Assembly: GCF_006715045.1 (NCBI RefSeq)
Contig: NZ_VFML01000001.1
Span: forward strand, 1,240,001 to 1,304,000
Source: Amycolatopsis cihanbeyliensis
Lineage (GTDB): Bacteria; Actinomycetota; Actinomycetes; Mycobacteriales; Pseudonocardiaceae
DNA: 64,000 bases
Direction of reading: 5' to 3'
Positions 24,144-32,927 of the stretch are shown in pieces. The notes below the pieces were generated by a model, which was not told the DNA's origin, ran no database searches, and saw only the letters and a program-made list of their open reading frames with translations. Within the stretch, counting starts at the first letter, position 1. The number at the start of each line of letters is the position of its first letter. The position numbers were made by a program, and so were the translations under genes.

Positions 24144-25828
24144 GCGAACCTCCAGGGCGCGCGCAGTGCGGGGCAACCGTGCTCATCGCGGTCCAGCACC
24201 TCGCTCATCCGGGGATCAGCCGGCAGGTCCGCCAGATCGGTGGTGACGCCGACGCTGTGGCCGGATCCGTCATCCGGCCGGACGGCCCAGCCCTGGCCCA
24301 CGGGCACGGGTTGCCGGAAACCCGGCGGTCCGGACCGGCCGGTGGCGGCACGCACCGTGCCCGCGGCGCCGAGCAGGCTGCTCTCCACCGCTACCCCGGT
24401 GCCGTGTTGCCGCCGCACCAACAGCCCGGCGAGGACCGCCTCGGCACCAAGCAGGCCACCGAGCACGTCGAGCACGGTCAGCAGGGACGGGGCGGGCGGC
24501 TGGTCCGGCGGCCCGACCAACTCGGCGAGCCCGGTGCGTGCCTGCACCATGAAGTCGGTGCCGGGCGGCAGGTCGGCCAGCTCCCGGCCGGCCCAGCCGG
24601 AGGTGTAGGCGTAGACCAACCCGGCGGGCAGGTCCGCCGCGCCGAGGCCGAGTTGCTCCGCCTTGCCCGGCGCCCAGTTGTGCAGGAACACATCGGACCG
24701 TGCCGCCAGCGCGTGTAACCGCTGCCGATCCTCGGGAGACTTGATATCGAGCTCCACCGCGTCCTTGCCCCGGTTCAGCGCGAGCCAGCGGGCCGAAAGG
24801 CCGCCGGTACAAGGCGGCATCCCCCGTAACGGATCGCCACCCGGCGGCTCGATCCGGGTCACCTCGGCACCGAGCAGCCGCAGCACATGCGCGGCGAGCG
24901 GGGCCTGGATCCGCCGCCCGGCCTCGAGCACCACGGTGCCCCGCAGCGGGTCGGTCCGCCCGCCGGGCACGCCGGCGCGGGGCAGGCCGCCCGCGGTCGG
25001 TTCGACCAGCCACGGGACATCCGGGGTCGCACCGAGCTCGGCCGCGTGCTCGGCGACCGAGTACAACCGGCACACCGACACCTCCGCCCGCGCGGCGGCC
25101 ACGGTGAGCTCGGCGAAGGTCCGGCCCGCCGCCGCCTCGTGCAACGCGGGCGGCAGCGGGGCGGTGGCGGTGGCGTAGCGGAACTGGAACGGCCGCCAGC
25201 CGGCCCGGATGTCCGCGGTGTGCGCACCGAGTTCGGCCCAGAACCGGGCCCACGGCTCCGGCTGCAGGGCCTCCACCTCGAACCGCACCCCGTCGGCGCT
25301 GACGAACGGCGGCCCACCCGGCGAGAGCTCGACCACCTCGGGATCCTCGGCACCGGCCCCGGCGAGGTACTGGGAGATCGTGAGCAACGCGGCCTCGGCA
25401 AGGCTGGTACGCACCACCGTGGGACCGGCCTCCCCGGCGAGCATCCCGGCAAGCAACCCGGTCGTGCCGAGCACCCCGGCGGTAACCCCGCAGTAGTCGA
25501 TCGCCAGGCCCCGCGGTGCGCCGTAACGGCGCCCGTGGACGTGCATCACCCCGCACACCGCCTGCGCCGTGGCCTCGTCCACGAGGCCCGGTTCCGCGAC
25601 CGGACCCGCCTTGCCCACGACGAGCTCGCGGGGCGGGCCCTCCGGGGGGAGGAGCCGCACGGCGGCCTCGACATCGGCGGACGGGGGGTCCTCCCACCGC
25701 ACCTCGGCTCCCAGCGCGGCGAGATGCTCGCCCAGCACGCGGGCGGCGGCACCGGCACCGGCGACGCCGGCCCGGGCACCCGTAAGAACCTGTGTTCGTG
25801 GGGCAATTACTGATTCACTACTCGCCAT
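24140..25828 (-). CDS. CaiB/BaiF family III CoA-transferase, two-domain
   Basis: 562 residues, longer than the usual 400, because a CaiB-like N-terminal half (about 1-270) precedes a complete C-terminal CaiB domain (about 290-560). The second half has NRGKDAVELDIKSPED and GTDFMVQARTGL, the latter carrying the aspartate that forms the acyl intermediate in this family. It transfers CoA between acids. GGAGG lies 7 nt upstream of the ATG at 25828. It is coupled to the downstream AMP ligase and diverges from an acyl-CoA dehydrogenase. Confidence 0.85.
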   Translation of the reverse strand: MASSESVIAPRTQVLTGARAGVAGAGAAARVLGEHLAALGAEVRWEDPPSADVEAAVRLLPPEGPPRELVVGKAGPVAEPGLVDEATAQAVCGVMHVHGRRYGAPRGLAIDYCGVTAGVLGTTGLLAGMLAGEAGPTVVRTSLAEAALLTISQYLAGAGAEDPEVVELSPGGPPFVSADGVRFEVEALQPEPWARFWAELGAHTADIRAGWRPFQFRYATATAPLPPALHEAAAGRTFAELTVAAARAEVSVCRLYSVAEHAAELGATPDVPWLVEPTAGGLPRAGVPGGRTDPLRGTVVLEAGRRIQAPLAAHVLRLLGAEVTRIEPPGGDPLRGMPPCTGGLSARWLALNRGKDAVELDIKSPEDRQRLHALAARSDVFLHNWAPGKAEQLGLGAADLPAGLVYAYTSGWAGRELADLPPGTDFMVQARTGLAELVGPPDQPPAPSLLTVLDVLGGLLGAEAVLAGLLVRRQHGTGVAVESSLLGAAGTVRAATGRSGPPGFRQPVPVGQGWAVRPDDGSGHSVGVTTDLADLPADPRMSEVLDRDEHGCPALRAPWRFA

Positions 25829-25862
25829 GCCTTGGCCTCCACCCAGGATCAAGACCACGTGT

Positions 25863-25872
25863 TGTGATCACA
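25863..25872. promoter_or_regulatory. Perfect palindrome in divergent promoter
   Basis: TGTGATCACA is a perfect 10-bp palindrome 50 bp before the acyl-CoA dehydrogenase start and 35 bp before the CoA-transferase start. It could be an operator for the divergent pair. It lacks the N6 spacer of a CRP site. No regulator gene is adjacent. Confidence 0.3.
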
Positions 25873-25922
25873 GAGTCGGCCCCACACTCGTTCGAGTTCC
25901 CCTAAAGGTGTGATTACGTCGT

Positions 25923-27131
25923 ATGGAGGACAGCGAAAGTCTTCGCCGCAGGCTGCGCGACTTCGTGGACACCCGGGTCATCCCGGCGGAGGACGCGCTG
26001 GAAGACGGTGCCCGTGCCGAGGAAACGCGGTCCCGGCTGCGGGCGGCCGCGAAGGAGGCGGGCCTGTGGGCCCTGCCACTGCCCGCCGAGCCAGGTGCCG
26101 CGGGCCTGCCGCTGGCCGACTACCTCGGCCTCGCCGAGGACGAGGGCCGCAGTGACCACGGGCCGGAGGTGCTGGGCTCGGCGAGCCTGCTCAACGTCCG
26201 GATGCTGGCCACACACGCCGATCCCGCCCTGCGCGAGTGGATCCTGCCCGGGCTGGTGGACGGCGAACGACACATCGCCTACGCGATGACCGAGCCCGGG
26301 GTGGCCGGTTCCGACCCGCACGGCCTGCGCACCGAGGCGCGGCAGGGCGTGGACGGCGGGTGGACCATCACCGGGCGCAAGTGGTTCACCTCGGCTGCGG
26401 CGCACGCCGAGATGGTCCTGGTGGTGGCCCGCACCGAGACCGAGTCGGCGCCGCGCGACTGCTTCTCGGTGCTGGCGGTGCCGACCGGGGCCACCGGATT
26501 CCGGATCGTGCGGGAGCTGGACGTGCTCGGCGTGGGCGGGCAGTACGAGCTCGAGTTCGACCGGGTCGCCGTCCCCGCCACGCACCTGATCGGCCCACGC
26601 GGCGGCGGGCTGCGGCTGGCGGGCGAACGGCTGGCACTCGGCCGCACGCTGCGGGCGCTGCGCTGGGTCGGGCAGGCCCAGCGGGCCGTCGAGCGGCTCG
26701 CGGCCAGGCTGCGCGAGCGCAGGCTCGGCGCGGACACGCTGGCCGACCGGCAGCTGATGCAACGCCTGGTGTTCGAGGCCGAGCTGCAAGTGCGTGGCGC
26801 ACGGCTGCTCAGCGAGCAGGCCGCTGGCCTTGTCGCGGCCGGCCAACCGTCCACAGTGGAGGTCAGCATGGCGAAGGTCGCGGCGGCCCGCGCGCTGTCC
26901 ACCGCCGCGGACAGCGCGGTACAGGCCTACGGCGCCGAGGGGCTCACCGCGGCCAGCGGGCTGCCCCGGTTGCTGCGCACCGCGCGCGCCGCCCGGATCC
27001 TCGACGGCGCCGAGGAGCTGCACATCAGCAGCGGAGCCCGCCGGCTGCTGCGCGAGTACGCGACGGCCGGGAACCAAACAGGCCGCGGGAACGACTTGCT
27101 CGAGGACACGATACGAGGGAGCGAAGAGTGA
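25923..27131 (+). CDS. Acyl-CoA dehydrogenase family protein
   Basis: A 402-residue flavoenzyme with the full fold: helical N-terminal domain (1-110), beta domain with AYAMTEPGVAGSDP and ITGRKWFTSAA (about 118-165), and a C-terminal helical domain ending with an ILDGAEELHISSGARRLL segment. It would oxidise the acyl-CoA made by the divergent ligase/transferase. Its TGA overlaps the GTG of an ABC ATPase gene (GTGA at 27128-27131), an odd partner. No Shine-Dalgarno is visible before the ATG. Confidence 0.9.
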   Translation: MEDSESLRRRLRDFVDTRVIPAEDALEDGARAEETRSRLRAAAKEAGLWALPLPAEPGAAGLPLADYLGLAEDEGRSDHGPEVLGSASLLNVRMLATHADPALREWILPGLVDGERHIAYAMTEPGVAGSDPHGLRTEARQGVDGGWTITGRKWFTSAAAHAEMVLVVARTETESAPRDCFSVLAVPTGATGFRIVRELDVLGVGGQYELEFDRVAVPATHLIGPRGGGLRLAGERLALGRTLRALRWVGQAQRAVERLAARLRERRLGADTLADRQLMQRLVFEAELQVRGARLLSEQAAGLVAAGQPSTVEVSMAKVAAARALSTAADSAVQAYGAEGLTAASGLPRLLRTARAARILDGAEELHISSGARRLLREYATAGNQTGRGNDLLEDTIRGSEE

Positions 27132-27781
27132 CGGTCGGAGCGCGAGTCACCCTGACGGGTGTGTGCTGCGCCCATGGTGGGCGCAGGGTCGTGCGTGAGG
27201 TCGGCCTGAGCGTCGAGCCGGGGCAGCGGGTGGCGATGACCGGCACCAACGGGTCCGGCAAGACCACGTTGCTGCGGTCCATCCTCGGCCTGCACCCGAC
27301 CAGCGCCGGCACCGTCGAGGTGGACGGGCACCGGGCGCGTACCGCCGCGGACTGGGACCGGCGCAGGCGGGTCGCGGCGTGGATCCCGCAACGGCAGGTC
27401 GCGGGCCGGTTCCCGCTGCTGGCCGGGGAACTGCTGGCGAGCAGCGGCGCGAAGGCCGAGGCGCTGGCCGCTGCGGACCGGCTCGGCGTCGGCGTGCTGG
27501 CCGAGCAACCGGTGCACACCCTCTCCGGCGGCCAGTTGCAGCGCATGTACCTGGCCCGCGCGATGGGCTGTGTCGCCGCGGGCGCCACCCTGCTGCTGGC
27601 CGACGAGCCGACCGCCGCACTGGACTTCGCCGGCCAGGAGGACACCGCCGAGCTGCTCGCCGCGCTGCCGGTCACCGTGCTGGTGGTGACCCACGACCGC
27701 GCGCTGGCCCGGCACTGCGACCGGGTGCTGGAGATGGCCGACGGGCAGTTGCGCGAACTCCCCGCCGAGGTAACCCGCTGA
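27128..27781 (+). CDS. Zn/Mn-type ABC transporter ATPase
   Basis: 217 residues from the GTG overlapping the previous stop. Walker A is GTNGSGKTT (about residues 38-46), the signature LSGGQLQR, Walker B LLLADEPTA and a switch histidine in VVTHDRALA. Size and the following ABC-3 permease place it with ZnuC/MntB-like metal importers. Longer frames that read back through the dehydrogenase gene are shadows. The metal cannot be read from the ATPase. Confidence 0.9.
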   Translation: MTVGARVTLTGVCCAHGGRRVVREVGLSVEPGQRVAMTGTNGSGKTTLLRSILGLHPTSAGTVEVDGHRARTAADWDRRRRVAAWIPQRQVAGRFPLLAGELLASSGAKAEALAAADRLGVGVLAEQPVHTLSGGQLQRMYLARAMGCVAAGATLLLADEPTAALDFAGQEDTAELLAALPVTVLVVTHDRALARHCDRVLEMADGQLRELPAEVTR

Positions 27782-28647
27782 TGAGCGTCGAGACGTTCCT
27801 CCAGTTGCTGGAGCTACCACCGGTGCAGCGCGGGCTGCTCGCCCTGGCGCTCGGCGCGATCGGGCTGCCGATCATCGGCGTGGTGATCATCGGCCTGGAC
27901 ATCATGCCGGTGCGGTTCGCGATGATGCATGTGGCGCTGCTCGGGATCGCGGTGGGCATGTTGCTCGGCCTCGACCCGCTGCTGTGCGCGCTGGTGGCCT
28001 GCGCGGCCTCCGGCGCGGCGCTCACCCCGCTGGCCCGCAGCCCCTCCGGCCTTTCCGGAGCGATGGGGCTACTGATGAGCCTGGCGATCGCGGCGGCCCT
28101 GCTGGTGCTCTCGGTCTCCGGGGTGAACGCCAATGGCGCCTTCGAACTGCTGTGGGGTTCGATCCTGGCCACCCGCACCGGTGACGTGGTGCTGCTCGGC
28201 ACGCTCGCGGTGCTGATCCCCGGGCTGTTCCTGCTGCGCCGCCGCCAGCTCGCGCTGCTGCTGCACGACCGGGAGCTGGCGGCCTGTTCCGGGGTGCGGG
28301 TAGACCGGCTCACCCTGGTGCTGCTGTTACTGGTCGCCGTCTCGGTCGCCGGCGCGATCCGGCTGACCGGTGCGCTGCTGGTGGACGCGCTCACCCTGCT
28401 GCCCGCACTGGCCGCGCGCCGCCTGGCCAGCTCGCTGCGCGGCATGGTGCTGGCCGCGGTGATCGTCGGCCTGCTGGTCAACCTCGCGGGTTTCCTGCTC
28501 GCCCTGGCGCTGGACTTCCCGCCGGGGCCGGTACTGGTGTTGCTGGCGGGGGCGGTTGCCCTCGCCGTTCATCTACTCCCCGATTGGAGAAAACATCGAT
28601 GGGCCTCATCGCGCGGGCAGAACGTCGCGCCCGCCTCCTCGCACTGA
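27781..28647 (+). CDS. Metal ABC transporter permease (ABC-3 family)
   Basis: 288 residues with about eight hydrophobic segments. The PVRFAMMHVALLGIAVGMLLG and RLTGALLVDALTLLPALAARR stretches are characteristic of ZnuB/TroC permeases. The start ATG overlaps the ATPase stop (TGATG at 27779-27783). It forms the membrane part of the importer with the preceding ATPase and the following lipoprotein. Confidence 0.9.
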   Translation: MSVETFLQLLELPPVQRGLLALALGAIGLPIIGVVIIGLDIMPVRFAMMHVALLGIAVGMLLGLDPLLCALVACAASGAALTPLARSPSGLSGAMGLLMSLAIAAALLVLSVSGVNANGAFELLWGSILATRTGDVVLLGTLAVLIPGLFLLRRRQLALLLHDRELAACSGVRVDRLTLVLLLLVAVSVAGAIRLTGALLVDALTLLPALAARRLASSLRGMVLAAVIVGLLVNLAGFLLALALDFPPGPVLVLLAGAVALAVHLLPDWRKHRWASSRGQNVAPASSH

Positions 28648-29405
28648 CCGCGGGCGCCCTGCTGCTGGCCGGGTGCGGCTCCGCGGGCGGCGACGCGGAG
28701 GAGAACGCACCGGCGGGGCGAGGCGAGGGGCCGGGGGTGGTCGCGGCCAGCGCGTGGGAGGGTGCCTTCGCGCGGGCGGCGGGCGCCACGAACGTCACGG
28801 TGATCGTGCCGCCCTCGATCAAGCACGCGCCGGACTACGACCCGAAACCCTCCGACCTCGCCGCCGTCGCCGAGGCGGACTACGTGCTGTACGCGCCGTT
28901 CGAAGGCTTCGCGGGCAAGCTCAAGGACGCCGCGGGCTCCTCGGCCGAACTGGTGGAGCTGAAGCTGGACAACGCGCGGGACACGATGACCGCCGAGATC
29001 CGCAGGCTGGCCGGGATGTTCGGCACCGAGCAGGCCGCGGAGTCCTGGATCGGCGGGTTCGAGACCGAGTACGACCGGCTGAGCTCCGAGGTGCGGGACG
29101 CGTGGCGGGAAGGGAAACCACCGAAGGTGGTGCATCAGGCGTTCCTGGGCTTCGCCGCGCAGCTTGCCGGAGCCGAGGTGCTCGGTACCTACGGTCCCGG
29201 ACCGGTGACCGCGCGCCAGCTGGCCGAACTGTCCGCCAAGGAACCGGAGTTCGTCTTCGACAACGAGCAGATGAGCACCGGCACCGTGCTGCCCGGTTCC
29301 TCGGCGCGGCAGCTGGGCCTGAGCAACTACCCGGGCGAGGACATGGAGCTGCTGTCGGTGTACCGGACCACCGCACAGCGGATCATCGCCGCCCTGCGGG
29401 GCTGA
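28599..29405 (+). CDS. Metal-binding lipoprotein of ABC importer (ZnuA-like)
   Basis: 268 residues beginning at the ATG at 28599, which has GGAGA 8 nt upstream; the first 49 nt overlap the permease gene. A lipobox LLLAGC follows a basic N-terminus. The mature part keeps the cluster A-I layout (ASAWEGAFARAAGATNVTVIV, then a long linking helix, then SVYRTTAQRII at the end). The histidine-rich loop common in ZnuA is absent, and few histidines remain (a KHAPDYDPKPSD motif and VVHQAF), so metal choice is open. Role: capture of Zn, Mn or another metal outside the membrane. Confidence 0.82.
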   Translation: MGLIARAERRARLLALTAGALLLAGCGSAGGDAEENAPAGRGEGPGVVAASAWEGAFARAAGATNVTVIVPPSIKHAPDYDPKPSDLAAVAEADYVLYAPFEGFAGKLKDAAGSSAELVELKLDNARDTMTAEIRRLAGMFGTEQAAESWIGGFETEYDRLSSEVRDAWREGKPPKVVHQAFLGFAAQLAGAEVLGTYGPGPVTARQLAELSAKEPEFVFDNEQMSTGTVLPGSSARQLGLSNYPGEDMELLSVYRTTAQRIIAALRG

Positions 29406-29424
29406 CGTCCGCCGCGGGGCCGGA

Positions 29425-30432
29425 TCACAGCGCATGCGCGGGCACCGCGCCGGTGAGGATCGCCAGCGCGAGCAGCAGGAAGTAGTCGCCCCACACCAGC
29501 TCGTGCCGGGTGGCAAGGCCCCGCGCCAGGTCGTGGCAGCCGTCGCCGAGGCCGCCCGCACCGGTTCGGTGCCCGTCCACCAGTTCCTTCAGCAGGGCGG
29601 TGGCGGCCGCCCGCTGCCCGAGTTTGGCCAGTGCCACCACCGTGATCGCCGCGGCCGAGGTGTCCGGCGGGCTGTCCGGCCGCTCCCGCACCGCCGGCGG
29701 CACGCCGCCCGCCCACCGGGCGGCCAGCTCCCGGCCGTGTCGCCCGAATCCGGGGTCCAGCCAGTGTGCGGCATCGGCGAGCGCCAGCAGTAGCCAGGCC
29801 TCTCCCCTGCTCCACCCGGCAGGCGGTTGCGCCCGTGGTGCCCAGCCGCCGGCCTCCCGTTGCCAGGCCGGGCGCGATCCGGCGGGGGTGACGCACAGCT
29901 CGAGGTGGGTGCGCAGGTGCCGCCGGGCCGCGACGGCGCCGGCCTCCCCGGCCCAGCACAGCAGTGGGACCGTACCGGCGACCCCGTCCACCCTGGCGAT
30001 CACGGGTTCCGCCGGATCACCGAAGGCGGTGCCCCATGGCAGCGTGCCCACCGCGGGATCGAAGGTGCGCCGCAGTTGCTCCGCACCGGCCCTGGCGGGC
30101 TCATCGGCCGCCGTGGACACACCCAGCCTGCCGCCCGCGGCCACCCCGTACCAGAGGATCAGCCCCCTGGTCGCGGTGTCCGCCTCCGCCCACGGCGCCA
30201 GGCGGGCAGCACAGTCGGCGGCGGCCCGCGCATGCTCGGCCACTCCGGTCAACCGCGCCCGCAGCCACAGCTGGCCCGCCCAGAACCCGCCGGTCCAGGA
30301 GCCGCGCCGGGTGGTGACCCACGTCCCGTCCCGCGGATCGGCGTGCAGGGGAAACCGCATGCCCACCTCGGCTTCGGTGCTCGCCACCCGCTCGAGGGCG
30401 CGGGCGAGCGCGTCCGCCCGCCACCGGGTCAC
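29425..30432 (-). CDS. Glycoside hydrolase family 88-like (unsaturated glucuronyl hydrolase)
   Basis: 335 residues from a GTG at 30432 that overlaps the MFS stop (GTGA). An (alpha/alpha)6-barrel pattern is visible: SWTGGFWAGQLWLRARLTG early, WSRGEAWLLLALADAA in the middle, DTSAAAITVVALAKLG, and LVWGDYFLLLALAIL at the end, matching GH88 landmarks. Such enzymes hydrate the unsaturated uronyl end of oligosaccharides made by polysaccharide lyases. Coupling to an MFS transporter suggests uptake and intracellular breakdown of such a sugar. A longer frame to 31824 is a shadow of the MFS gene. Confidence 0.75.
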   Translation of the reverse strand: MTRWRADALARALERVASTEAEVGMRFPLHADPRDGTWVTTRRGSWTGGFWAGQLWLRARLTGVAEHARAAADCAARLAPWAEADTATRGLILWYGVAAGGRLGVSTAADEPARAGAEQLRRTFDPAVGTLPWGTAFGDPAEPVIARVDGVAGTVPLLCWAGEAGAVAARRHLRTHLELCVTPAGSRPAWQREAGGWAPRAQPPAGWSRGEAWLLLALADAAHWLDPGFGRHGRELAARWAGGVPPAVRERPDSPPDTSAAAITVVALAKLGQRAAATALLKELVDGHRTGAGGLGDGCHDLARGLATRHELVWGDYFLLLALAILTGAVPAHAL

Positions 30433-31628
30433 GCGGCCCTCCGCCGACGCCACCACCAGGCGACGCCGGCCGCACCGAGGAACTCGACGGCGACCAGCAA
30501 CCAGCCGGCCTCGTACCGGCCGCCCGCGGCCGCCGCCAGCATGCCGAGCGCGGGCGGACCGACCGCGAACCCGGCGAAGAACCCGGCCGCCACCACCGCC
30601 GAGTCCTTGCCGACCTGTTCCGGGCGTGCGGTGGTGATCACGGTCACCATCGAGACGGCGTTGGCGGCCACCGCGAAGGCACCGACGCCGACCGCGCCCA
30701 CCCAGGCGAAGGCCGAACCGAACGGGGCGGCCGCGGCCAGCAACAGCGCGGCCAGCACGGCCCCGAGCGCCAGCGGCGCCAGTAGTGCGCCGGGCAGCCC
30801 GCGCCGCGCGGCAACCGCGGACCAGCCCATCCGGCCCACGATCCCGGCAATGCCCAGCGCGGCGATCAGGCCGCCCGCCACGCCGGCGGAGATGTCCAGC
30901 TGACTGGTCCCGTAGAGGGCTATGTAGGTGTTCACCGCGGAGATACCGGCACCGAGCAGCACCGAGAACCCCGCCAGCCAGGCCGCGTCGCCGCGGGGGC
31001 GCGCGGCGGTCAGCACGGGCAGCCGGGCGGGCTGCCGGTCGGCAGGCACGATCAGCGCCGCGAACGCGGCGAGCAGGGCGGTGGCCGCGGCCAGGCCCAC
31101 CGCGATGCGCCATTCCGCGGCCGCAGCGAGCGCCGCCAGCGGTAGCCCGGCGAAGAAGGCGCCGAGTTGCACGCCGGACTGCTTCAACCCGGTCACGCCC
31201 GCCCGGCGCGGCGCGGGTACCCGGGTGGCGATGAGCTGGTTGGTGGCCGGGTTGGCCAGTGCCTGCCCGATACCGGAACCGGCGACCGCGGCGACCAGCC
31301 ACCCGTAAGCCGGAGCGATGGCGAACACCGCCAGCATCACGGCCGTGACACCGAACATCCCGATCAGGCAACGCCGCGGCCCGAGGGCACCCACGGCGGG
31401 CCCGATCATCAGCGACAGCACCGAGGCGACCGCGAAGCCGACCGTCACCACGACCCCGAGCAACGGGGCCGCGATATCGAACTCCTCGACCAGGTACGGG
31501 CCCAGCGCGCCGAGCAGGAACAGCGGCAGCATGGACAGTGCCATCGCCACGGTCAGCAGCGCGGGCAACCCCCGTACCGGCCCCGACTCGCCTGCCGTGC
31601 TGTCTCCGCCGTCCCGCGCCTGCGTCAC
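30429..31628 (-). CDS. MFS transporter
   Basis: A 399-residue major facilitator with about twelve hydrophobic segments in two halves and the loop 2-3 motif (GPAVGALGPRRCLIGM) after the second segment. GGGAGGAG lies 4 nt before the GTG at 31628. Overlap with the GH88-like gene suggests it imports the substrate of that enzyme, probably a uronic-acid-containing oligosaccharide. The substrate is inference. Confidence 0.88.
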   Translation of the reverse strand: MTQARDGGDSTAGESGPVRGLPALLTVAMALSMLPLFLLGALGPYLVEEFDIAAPLLGVVVTVGFAVASVLSLMIGPAVGALGPRRCLIGMFGVTAVMLAVFAIAPAYGWLVAAVAGSGIGQALANPATNQLIATRVPAPRRAGVTGLKQSGVQLGAFFAGLPLAALAAAAEWRIAVGLAAATALLAAFAALIVPADRQPARLPVLTAARPRGDAAWLAGFSVLLGAGISAVNTYIALYGTSQLDISAGVAGGLIAALGIAGIVGRMGWSAVAARRGLPGALLAPLALGAVLAALLLAAAAPFGSAFAWVGAVGVGAFAVAANAVSMVTVITTARPEQVGKDSAVVAAGFFAGFAVGPPALGMLAAAAGGRYEAGWLLVAVEFLGAAGVAWWWRRRRAA

Positions 31629-31670
31629 CGGTCTCCTCCCAGTCTCGGTCCCCCGGATCGGTCCCCCGGA

Positions 31671-32225
31671 TCAGTCGGCGAGGGCCTCGGCACAGTTCCC
31701 GGACCCCGCCCACTCCTGCCTGCGGGCCTCGTAGCAGGCGATGGCGGTGGCGGTGGCCACGTTGAGCGAGCCGACCCGACCCAGCTGCGGGACGAAGGTG
31801 ACGACATCGCAGGCGGCAAGGCATTCCGCGGTCAACCCGCGATCCTCGTGCCCCGCGGCGACGCAGGTGTCCACGGTGAGGTCCAGCTCGTGCAGTGGTA
31901 CCGCGTCCTCGGCGAGCTCCAGCCCGGCCACCTGGTAACCATCCGCCCTCGCCTGCTTGAGCGCGGGCGCGAGCTCGGTGAACTCCTGCACGTCGAGGTA
32001 GCGGTCGGTGCCCATGGCCGTCTTCTGCGCCTTGGGGTTGCGCGGGGAGGTGGCGGCACCGACCAGGTAGAGCCGGCCGACCCCGAACGCGGCGGCGGTG
32101 CGCACGATGGCGCCGACGTTGAACGGGGACTGCACCCCTTCCAGCAGCAACGCCACCCGGGTGGAGCTCTGCCGCTTCCAGGTGCGGTGCAGGCGTTTGA
32201 GTTCGGTTCCGCGGAGCTGGCGCAT
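31671..32225 (-). CDS. TrmH/SpoU family RNA methyltransferase
   Basis: A 184-residue SPOUT protein. Motif 1 (LLLEGVQSPFNVGAIVRTAAAF), motif 2 (CVAAGHEDRGLT) and motif 3 (VVTFVPQLGRVGSLNVATATAI) form the knotted SAM site. It has no substrate-binding N-terminal extension, so it is the short form and probably 2'-O-methylates a tRNA or rRNA ribose. It lies 4 nt after the methyltransferase gene and is co-transcribed with it. Confidence 0.9.
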   Translation of the reverse strand: MRQLRGTELKRLHRTWKRQSSTRVALLLEGVQSPFNVGAIVRTAAAFGVGRLYLVGAATSPRNPKAQKTAMGTDRYLDVQEFTELAPALKQARADGYQVAGLELAEDAVPLHELDLTVDTCVAAGHEDRGLTAECLAACDVVTFVPQLGRVGSLNVATATAIACYEARRQEWAGSGNCAEALAD

Positions 32226-32229
32226 TCGG

Positions 32230-32856
32230 TTACTCCGTCGCTGTCTGGTCGGCCGCGGCCCGGACCTCGAGGATCCGGTATCCGCGCTGGGAGGTCAGCC
32301 GGGTGGTCGGGAAACACTGATCGGTCAACCAGGCCGCGAGTGAGTCCGAGCCGAGGTGCTTCTGCACGACGAGGTAGGCGGCGCCGTCCGGGTGGAGCAG
32401 GGACAGCCAGCGGTGGAGCAGGGCGTGCAGTCGAGCCTTACCGACCCGGATCGGCGGGTTGGAGTAGATGGTGCCGAACCGGATGCCCGCGGGGACCTCG
32501 TCGGGCAGGCAGGCCGTGACGTTGCCGAGCCCCGCCGCCGCGGCGTTCGCCCGAACCAGGCCGAGGGCGCGCTCGTTCACGTCCACCGCCCACACCGGCA
32601 GCCGCTTGCGCCGGGCGGCCAGGGTCAGCGCGATCGGGCCGTAGCCGCAGCCGAGGTCGAGGATGTCGGCCCGGACCGCGGGCTGCGGCGCGTACTCGAG
32701 CAGGACCCGGGTACCGGCGTCGAGCCTGGCATGCGAGAACACTCCGGTGTCGGTGCGCAGATCGAGCTCGACATCGGGCAGCCGGAGCTGGACGGTACCG
32801 CCGGCCGACGCCGCCCGGGGTACCGCCGAGAAGTAGTGCTGCCCCTGCTCGGCCAC
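32230..32856 (-). CDS. RsmC-like class I methyltransferase (small rRNA m2G type)
   Basis: A 208-residue SAM methyltransferase. DILDLGCGYGPIALTLAA (about 64-81) is the SAM loop and IYSNPPIRVGK (about 129-139) is the NPPF-like catalytic motif of N2-guanine methyltransferases such as RsmC. The front part (HYFSAVPRAAS) matches the short MTS form found in actinobacteria. GTG start. Paired with the TrmH-type gene, it suggests an RNA-modification operon. Confidence 0.85.
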   Translation of the reverse strand: MAEQGQHYFSAVPRAASAGGTVQLRLPDVELDLRTDTGVFSHARLDAGTRVLLEYAPQPAVRADILDLGCGYGPIALTLAARRKRLPVWAVDVNERALGLVRANAAAAGLGNVTACLPDEVPAGIRFGTIYSNPPIRVGKARLHALLHRWLSLLHPDGAAYLVVQKHLGSDSLAAWLTDQCFPTTRLTSQRGYRILEVRAAADQTATE

Positions 32857-32927
32857 CCGTCCGGCTCCTCCTCGTCACGCCCGACCGCATATCGTAACAA
32901 CGGGCAGCGCCGCGTCCGCGGTCGCCG

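Noticed and set aside
22500..27131. DMSP demethylation pathway genes dmdB/dmdC paired with the DmdA-like gene
   Set aside because: The dehydrogenase is about 400 residues, not the long DmdC type, the genes are over 8 kb away, and a CaiB-type transferase is not part of that pathway.
26237..27781. 514-codon frame fusing part of the acyl-CoA dehydrogenase region to the ABC ATPase
   Set aside because: The front half is the wrong frame of the dehydrogenase gene; the ATPase begins at the GTG at 27128. No true fusion.
29425..31824. 799-codon minus-strand frame spanning the GH88-like and MFS genes
   Set aside because: Only its last 335 codons (from the GTG at 30432) look like protein; the front part is a frame shadow of the MFS gene.
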